Assembly: GCA_024811115.1 (NCBI GenBank)
Contig: JAKOGH010000462.1
Coordinates: 1 to 26,887 of the forward strand
Source of the DNA: Terana coerulea
Lineage: Eukaryota > Basidiomycota > Agaricomycetes > Polyporales > Phanerochaetaceae
Direction of reading: 5' to 3'
Length of the DNA stretch: 26,887 bases
The notes below the pieces were generated by a model. That model was given only the letters and a program-made list of their open reading frames with translations, was not told the DNA's origin and searched no databases. The translations under genes and the position numbers were made by a program. Of this stretch, positions 21,678-26,887 are shown in pieces (the first letter of the stretch is position 1; the number at the start of each line of letters is the position of its first letter).

Positions 21678-22440
21678 TGTTTACTGCAAATAAACATACC
21701 GCGGCTGACAGTCTCGTGACTGCCCGCCGCACAGAGTATAAAGTAAGCCTCTGTTCTGCTGTTGGAGACCCAGAGCTTGTCTCTCACCGCCGCGATACCC
21801 CCTTCCTCCCCTCTCTCTCAGGGTTCGCCCTTCATCGTTGATGGCGTTGGCGGCTTGGGGTTCGCCCTGCGTCGGGGTTCGCCTCGGCGTCCACCATCCT
21901 CCGTTCCTTTTCTCTCAGGGTTCGCCCTTTATCGAGGTTGGTGGTGGTGGTCTGGGGTTCTCCCTGCGTCGGGGTTCGCCTCGGCGTCCACCGTTTACCA
22001 GCCCTTTTCTTTCAGGGTTCGCCCTTTATCGAGGTCGGCGTTGGTGGTTTAGGGGTTCGCCCTGCGTTGGGGTTCGCTGTATGCCACTTCCTCTCTCTCA
22101 GGGTTCGCCCTTCGTTCAGGCTGGCGGTGGTGGTCTGGGGTTCGCCCTGCGTCAAGGTTCGCCTTATCGTCCATCACTGTCCAGTCTTTTTCTCTCAGGG
22201 TTCGCCCTCGCCGTCCTGCTTTCTTGTCAAGGTTCCAGTGTGTGTCACTGCGGGGACGCCCCGTGTGTGGTCGTAGTCCGGTCTCTGTAGATACTCCCCT
22301 GTTGTCCTCGCTCCAATGTATTCTCGGCGGAGGGCAGCCACTTGTTGCTGCCCTGGCACGACCTCTTCGCGGTCGCCGAGACAAGTACTCCTCGGGTCCG
22401 ACCCTGAGGACGAAACTAACTTGTGCCAAAGCTTCTTTGT
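21678..22440 (+). repeat. Third, diverged member of the L/R repeat family, plus orientation
   Basis: The order is as in unit R: a degenerate palindrome (21679-21695), TATAAA (21737-21742), a leader, a middle part, then a segment reading ARPLRGRRDKYSSGPTLRTK (about 22350-22410) like VRPLRGSRDEYVPGL in unit L. Here the middle is filled by a 97-bp minisatellite. A low level of DNA identity to units L and R is visible over CGACCTCTTCGCGGTCGCCG and its surroundings. No reverse transcriptase or transposase motif is present. Confidence 0.5.
21811..22240 (+). repeat. 97-bp minisatellite built on GGGTTCGCC
   Basis: CTCAGGGTTCGCCC recurs with its GGG at 21821, 21918, 22015, 22101 and 22198: steps of 97, 97, 86 and 97. 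Each unit holds about three copies of GGGTTCGCC plus a GGTGGTGG-like block. Several frames stay open through it, giving Gly- and Ser-rich translations (GSPF, GGGGLGF), which is a by-product of the repeat rather than evidence of a protein. Confidence 0.85.
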
Positions 22441-22599
22441 CCATATGTAGCTTGGAGCAATATATCTACTTTCATGACCAACAATGTCTTTCATTAGAGT
22501 GTGTCAGTCATCCGTTTGACGAGTAAGACGAGGCTTGAGCTAGTACATACCTGCCTTTTTGTGCCGGGGCTGGACACAGGCTCAGCTGGGAAAGATCAC

Positions 22600-23517
22600 A
22601 GACTTGGGCAGCTCGAGATCCGCGAGCCCTGGACGATGCCATTGCGCACGGCAGAGAAGCTGTTGTCGTCATCCTCGCCGGAGAAGGTGCCACTGTCGGC
22701 ACCCATCGAGCTCGGCTTCGTCGCGTCCGAGCCGGGCCAGATGCTACTAAGAAAGCCCTCGACCATGCGTGTCGATGAGTCGATGAGGTCAAGCGCGAGG
22801 TTCTTCAGTAGCGAGCATGTCAACGTCTACGTACGGCCTTGACCGTGAGCAGCGCTAGCATCTCAAACTGACCATTGCCCTTCGCCTTGTCCACAAAGTT
22901 CTCGGGCAAGTTGCTGTGTAGCATCGTCCGGCGCATCATCTCATCAAGAAAGTCGTTCATCTTCAAATTACACATGCCCATGTCAAGCGTGAAGTGCTGG
23001 AGCGTCGGCGGAAGGTGCGTGCGACTGAAGTTATGGCCCAGCGTTGTCTCGGTCTCCCAGCTGAGCGACATAAGGTTCGGGAGCAAGAAGTCGCGCAGGC
23101 GCGTCTCAAGTAGGAGAAGATGCACTGCGAGAGCGTGCTGACGGCCTCGACGTCCTGACGCGAGCATTTTGTCCTACTCGACGCCCTCTGGGTTTTTCGC
23201 ATGCAGAAAACCTTTGTAAGTCTCAGCCGCCTTAGATCTCCACAAGGATCGAGATACGCACCAAGCCAAGCGCAGTGCTCAAGCAGCGTGTTCAGGAAGA
23301 TCGCAGACAGCGGGATGAACGTGTTGAGCTCACGCCAGAGCATGTCGAGGGCGGGCCGCTTGGATGCCTTGCACGTACGCGCGGGACGGGCGAGGCTCTT
23401 CCTCCTGCAGAGGCTCTCCAAGATCTTCCCGAAGCAGCGCGCCGTTGTGGTGCACCTTCCCTTCATGATGCATGTCTTGAAGACGATGCAGTGCCGGGCG
23501 CCGTCAATTACCCTCAT
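22600..23517 (-). pseudogene. F-box-type protein (fungal, leucine-rich), stop at a tryptophan position
   Basis: F-box proteins bring substrates to SCF ubiquitin ligases. On the minus strand CFGKILESLCRRKSLARPAR, TCKASKRPALDMLWRELNTF and IPL (about 23285-23440) match the basidiomycete F-box, in which RxLARxARxCKxFxxPALDxLWREL is typical. A probable intron (donor GTGCGT about 23253, acceptor ACAAAG about 23210) leads to FLHAKNPEGVE, a TAG at 23174-23176 and DKML; at that spot the family normally has W. LETRLRDFLLPNLMSLSWE follows in the same frame, then HLPPTLQHFTLDMG. After about 22820 the frame changes and reads SLLKNLALDLIDSSTRMVEG. The 5' end is uncertain: an ATG at 23517 is in frame. Call: pseudogene, or a gene with one point stop plus splice uncertainty. 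Confidence 0.62.
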
Positions 23518-23519
23518 TT

Positions 23520-25835
23520 ATCTGGCAAGCTACTGCACTGGAGCTTTGCAGAACGAGTAAGTATCGACATCGGTCACTCCGTATATTTATCTGTGCGTAC
23601 CTAATTGTCTCATTGACATGTTACTGTAGGATAAAAGTTAGTGCTCTTATCATGACAACGCCCGGCAACAGACTTACTTGAAGCATATATTAACAGTTCA
23701 ACTAGCACAGCCCCTCTAACGGTTGTATTGCGTGCTGACAGAGCCCTTGCCTTCAGGAGAAAGTTTTGTGTCATCACGCAACGGACGCGGCGTGAGTCTT
23801 GCAATAGACATATGTATTGTGGAACAGCATATATTCAGACACGCGGTCTGTTCTGAGAAAACTTCTAGGTTAGCGATATCATAAGGAGCTACGTGGAGAC
23901 ACACCTACAGGTACAAGTACACGCACCCACGCTAAGCAGCCGTACCTGTCTTCGCTAGGGAAGGTGCCGTGAGCAATGAGCAAATTGGAGGCTCGCTTGC
24001 CGCGGACGCGCTCGTCTGTCCTTGAGAGAAGTCAGTGTCCACCATAGTGCGGCAAATCGCAGAGAAACTTGCCTTACGCTTACGCCATAATGTCTACTTC
24101 GTGCCTTTAGCCTATTCCAGCACTAGAAAAGAAAGGTGCTACGACCCTGTCGGATATGAAGTAGGAGAGGTCATTAAGGTCGAGAGCAAGTCATGGCGAC
24201 GCGTGCTAGCGCTAAGCGCTAAGGACCTGGTTCCCTGCTTCCTCCCTCCATGTCGACCAAATGTCGACTTCGCGTATCTCTGTGTCTTGACTCTGCATTC
24301 CTTCTTGATGACGCCAACACTTACGTTTATGCCTGAATGACATTCTTCGATCCGCGCTCGAGTCGGGACCATCAGCAATTTCGATTGGCAGATAAATACT
24401 GGTACCCTCGCGCGGGACGGCTATGTCTACGGCTTCAGCATGAACAGCCTAAGAATACCATGCGTTATGCTATGGAAGGACGAAGCTAGCTACAGAAGAG
24501 AGATTTGTATATATGGGCGATTTCTAGTATGGGTTGAGGTCATGAGGCGAACGTTTTGAGACCTTCGGGCTCAGGTGCGTCGACTAGATTGCTGCGTGCT
24601 AATCCAGTAACTCTTACGACGATATCATTGCAGATATTTGACACATAGGCTCACTGAATATTGTGGTGACCTGAAACAAGCCTTGGTTGCCCCCAGAAGA
24701 CATTGCCAAGACCAATTCAGCAAATCGTCTCGTATACGGTACAGCCGACCATGCGTCCACTACGCCCCTTATACGAGCTGCCTATGCATGATCCCCGTCA
24801 GAAAACCGAGTTTTCTTCCCCACCCTTCACGCCGCTATGGCACCCAACCTGAAGATCGGTCAATTCAGTGCACCACCTCCATGACCTACGGTACGTGCTG
24901 GCAATGCAACCTTTGGTGTTTGTTGCTCATGTTCATAGAATGCAAAGGGGGCACATAGTTGGCCGGCATTTCATAACAATAAGCGGTCTCGCGCTGTTAG
25001 GAAGCCAACGCCCTGAAGGACATGATCCAAGCTTGCGTTTCTAGCAGATCACCGCTTCGTATCGTGGATTGACAATGATCAGCAAGTAGACATTGGGTAT
25101 GTACCTTGACATCCGTCTGGTGCGTGTGCTGACATGGTTTCGCAGCCCTGTGTGAGCAGGCACCGTCGACGTTACAAAGCTGGCGCATGGTCTTGCTCTG
25201 CAAAATACCGGACAGTACTTGCGAGAGCGTCCATTCAAACATCTTCCATTACGCGTATGGTTTCTAGCCCACACCTTCCAAGCAGGGCAACATCTGTTCC
25301 AGACATTCTAACAGTGACTGCCATGCGACAGCAGGCGTATTCCGTCGTATCGGGAGACGCTTCTCCACCCCAGGACAGAGGTTGGACTCGTACTGGGCTC
25401 CAGGAATGGCGGTGTCGAAGAACGCGCTGAGGGCATTCTATTGCAGTGCGTTGCATCGGGTTGAGCTGGTAGGCATGACCGCCCATCCAAGCGCTTTCTC
25501 TGGCGTTGACATCTGCACGTAGCAACATGGAAGGAACACCAATTCCTGCACTTAATCCGGATGACTCTTCTCGGAGATCCCTCTAGTCAGGCAATGCTGG
25601 GCTATGGCTGCCACGAACGCTAATGGCCAAGGGGACCAGCATATACCGAACGCGCAGGGAGGCTCGAGATAGAGGTTCTCCAGCCTAACTCCATGCCACT
25701 CCACCGTCGTCGAATCCAGACATCTCGCTAGCAATGCGTAAAGTACTACAACACCTCCTCATCTTCCTTTCCATTCGCCAGTGATGCTTGTAAGGATCAT
25801 CCCAGACGCCTGCGATGCACCCGTGACCGTGCACT
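23520..25835. other. Intergenic stretch, no recognised gene
   Basis: Only short motif-free frames. The + frame 24035-24340 is open and contains GEVIKVESKSWRRVL, coded by DNA that matches 17404-17429. A minus frame near 25235-25528 starts LLRADVNARE, faintly like an ankyrin repeat, but the match does not continue. Nothing here can be named. Confidence 0.4.
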
Positions 25836-26887
25836 TTGAACGTGGATCACTTGAGCAGCCCGTCGAGGCAACATTTGCATAGGGCGGGGGCAGAGCTGTG
25901 GGCGAAGAGAAAGCTCGTGCACAACATCCTGGGGACGGAGACGAAGACGACCTTGCGCCAGAACCTTGTGCCGCCGAACCTGACGCTGAGCCTCTCTTCG
26001 TGGCGGCATTCACGCTCGTTATACACGGGAGCAGCGCTGCCAGCCTGTTTGCGTCGGACAACACGGAGACGGCGGCACCCGTACGGCGAACCTATTTGCA
26101 CTCGAAGTGGGCATTCGAACTTCTCAAGAAGACGAGCTCGTACGACCTCGGCAGCGTTATCGCGATGCCTTCTGTACACGCTTGACCTACTGCACGACGG
26201 TCACATGCCCGTCGTTCGCGCCATGCTCCCACTCGTTGGTACTGAAGATACCTGCGCCACGCGCACCATGCGTCTCACGGTCATGCTGCCGCCGCCGCCG
26301 CTGAACGGCTGCGCCATTTTCAGCCGAATCTCTATTAAAATTGCGCTGCCAACGCTGATGGAAACGGCAAAGCTTATACTATGGCCGTCGATACCAATAC
26401 TACGCCTTCAACTGAACTCGGCTTCCAATTTCGGTTGCGCATGCCTCTGCAGGGCACCGCGCGTGCGGCGGGCGACGATACTTGCACGTCCACCGTGTGC
26501 GTTCTCGTGGGGTGCGGTCCACCGCCACGCTTCAATCCAGGAAGTGCACAAGGACCGCGCTGCATCCCGTACTTGTGTCGCCCGCGCATATAGTATAGCC
26601 TGCAGATCAACTCGCGCAGCTCTTCACTGTACGTCGCCGTGGACTCTGCTGCACTGCTTTTGAACTTAACCTCGTGTTCTAGATGCGGCCGCGAGTCTGT
26701 CCAGCAGCGAGCAGAATTGGTGTCAACTCATGAGCTCTTTGGCAATATTGTACGCGAGCCGCGCTGGCGCGACTGAGGTCGTGCTCCCGGGACGGATATT
26801 AGTACCCCTGTATTCACCAACATCACTCTGGTAGTGCGTTCGCCGTGCCTGAAGCTTCAAACTCAGTTCGCCATAACACTGCGTGAG
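25836..26887. other. GC-rich coding-like block, unidentified, running to the window edge
   Basis: Base composition rises here and long frames are open on both strands (+ 25836-26663 is 275 codons without an ATG-anchored motif), as happens in GC-rich third-position coding DNA. I could not match any frame to a family, and the apparent coding frame seems to switch. A short CCG run (about 26289-26301) is the only simple repeat. The block probably holds part of a gene cut by the window edge. Confidence 0.35.

Noticed and set aside
21838..22290. A 150-codon Gly/Ser-rich open frame
   Set aside because: It is the translation of the 97-bp minisatellite. Several frames are open there and the sequence drifts between copies without preserving residues.
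25235..25528. Ankyrin-like start (LLRADVNARE) on the minus strand
   Set aside because: Only about ten residues fit; the usual TALH/GA-L pattern and a second repeat are missing.
26289..26301. CCG trinucleotide run
   Set aside because: Only about four units, normal in GC-rich fungal coding DNA.

Overview
The window looks like nuclear DNA of a filamentous basidiomycete (Agaricomycotina). Three things support this: genes are split by many introns of about 45-75 bp with GT..AG ends and CTRAY-like branch sites; the recognisable families (DUF6533 membrane protein, fungal-type BTB and F-box proteins, cyanovirin-like secreted lectin, Bud6/AIP3, fungal dynamin-like protein) are typical of mushroom-forming fungi; and non-autonomous DNA transposons and repeats lie between them. 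No bacterial, organellar or viral gene was recognised, and no tRNA, rRNA or CRISPR array was seen. All family calls are motif recognition by eye.

Layout, left to right. 109-1880 (+): the C-terminal part of a dynamin-like gene (middle and GED-like regions) with two frame breaks. 4192-5874 (+): an intron-rich DUF6533 membrane-protein gene with two in-frame stops. 7543-10219: a 2,677-bp hAT-like transposon with 8-bp target-site duplications; it has no visible transposase but carries, on the minus strand, a broken piece of the polarity gene BUD6 (AIP3 domain). 10316-10790 (-): a secreted CVNH (cyanovirin-N homology) lectin gene next to the transposon. 12494-12677: a 180-bp pogo/Tc1-type MITE flanked by TA. 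14500-15790: two related repeat units head to head around a 142-bp spacer bounded by two TATA boxes. 19844-21092 (-): a BTB/POZ-domain gene. 21678-22440 (+): a third, diverged member of the repeat family, containing a 97-bp minisatellite. 22600-23517 (-): an F-box-type gene with a stop codon at a tryptophan position. 25836-26887: GC-rich, coding-like DNA that I could not identify.

Every protein family I can recognise here is interrupted: by one-base losses, mostly beside short C or G runs (dynamin, CVNH), by another frame break (BTB), by stop codons, two of them where the family has Trp (DUF6533, F-box), or by both kinds (BUD6 piece). Either this is a repeat-rich gene graveyard or the assembly carries uncorrected indels; both may be true. 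There is no operon-like organisation, and I see no sign that the genes work together. The strongest candidates for something new are the gene-carrying hAT element and the head-to-head repeat pair with its bidirectional promoter-like core.
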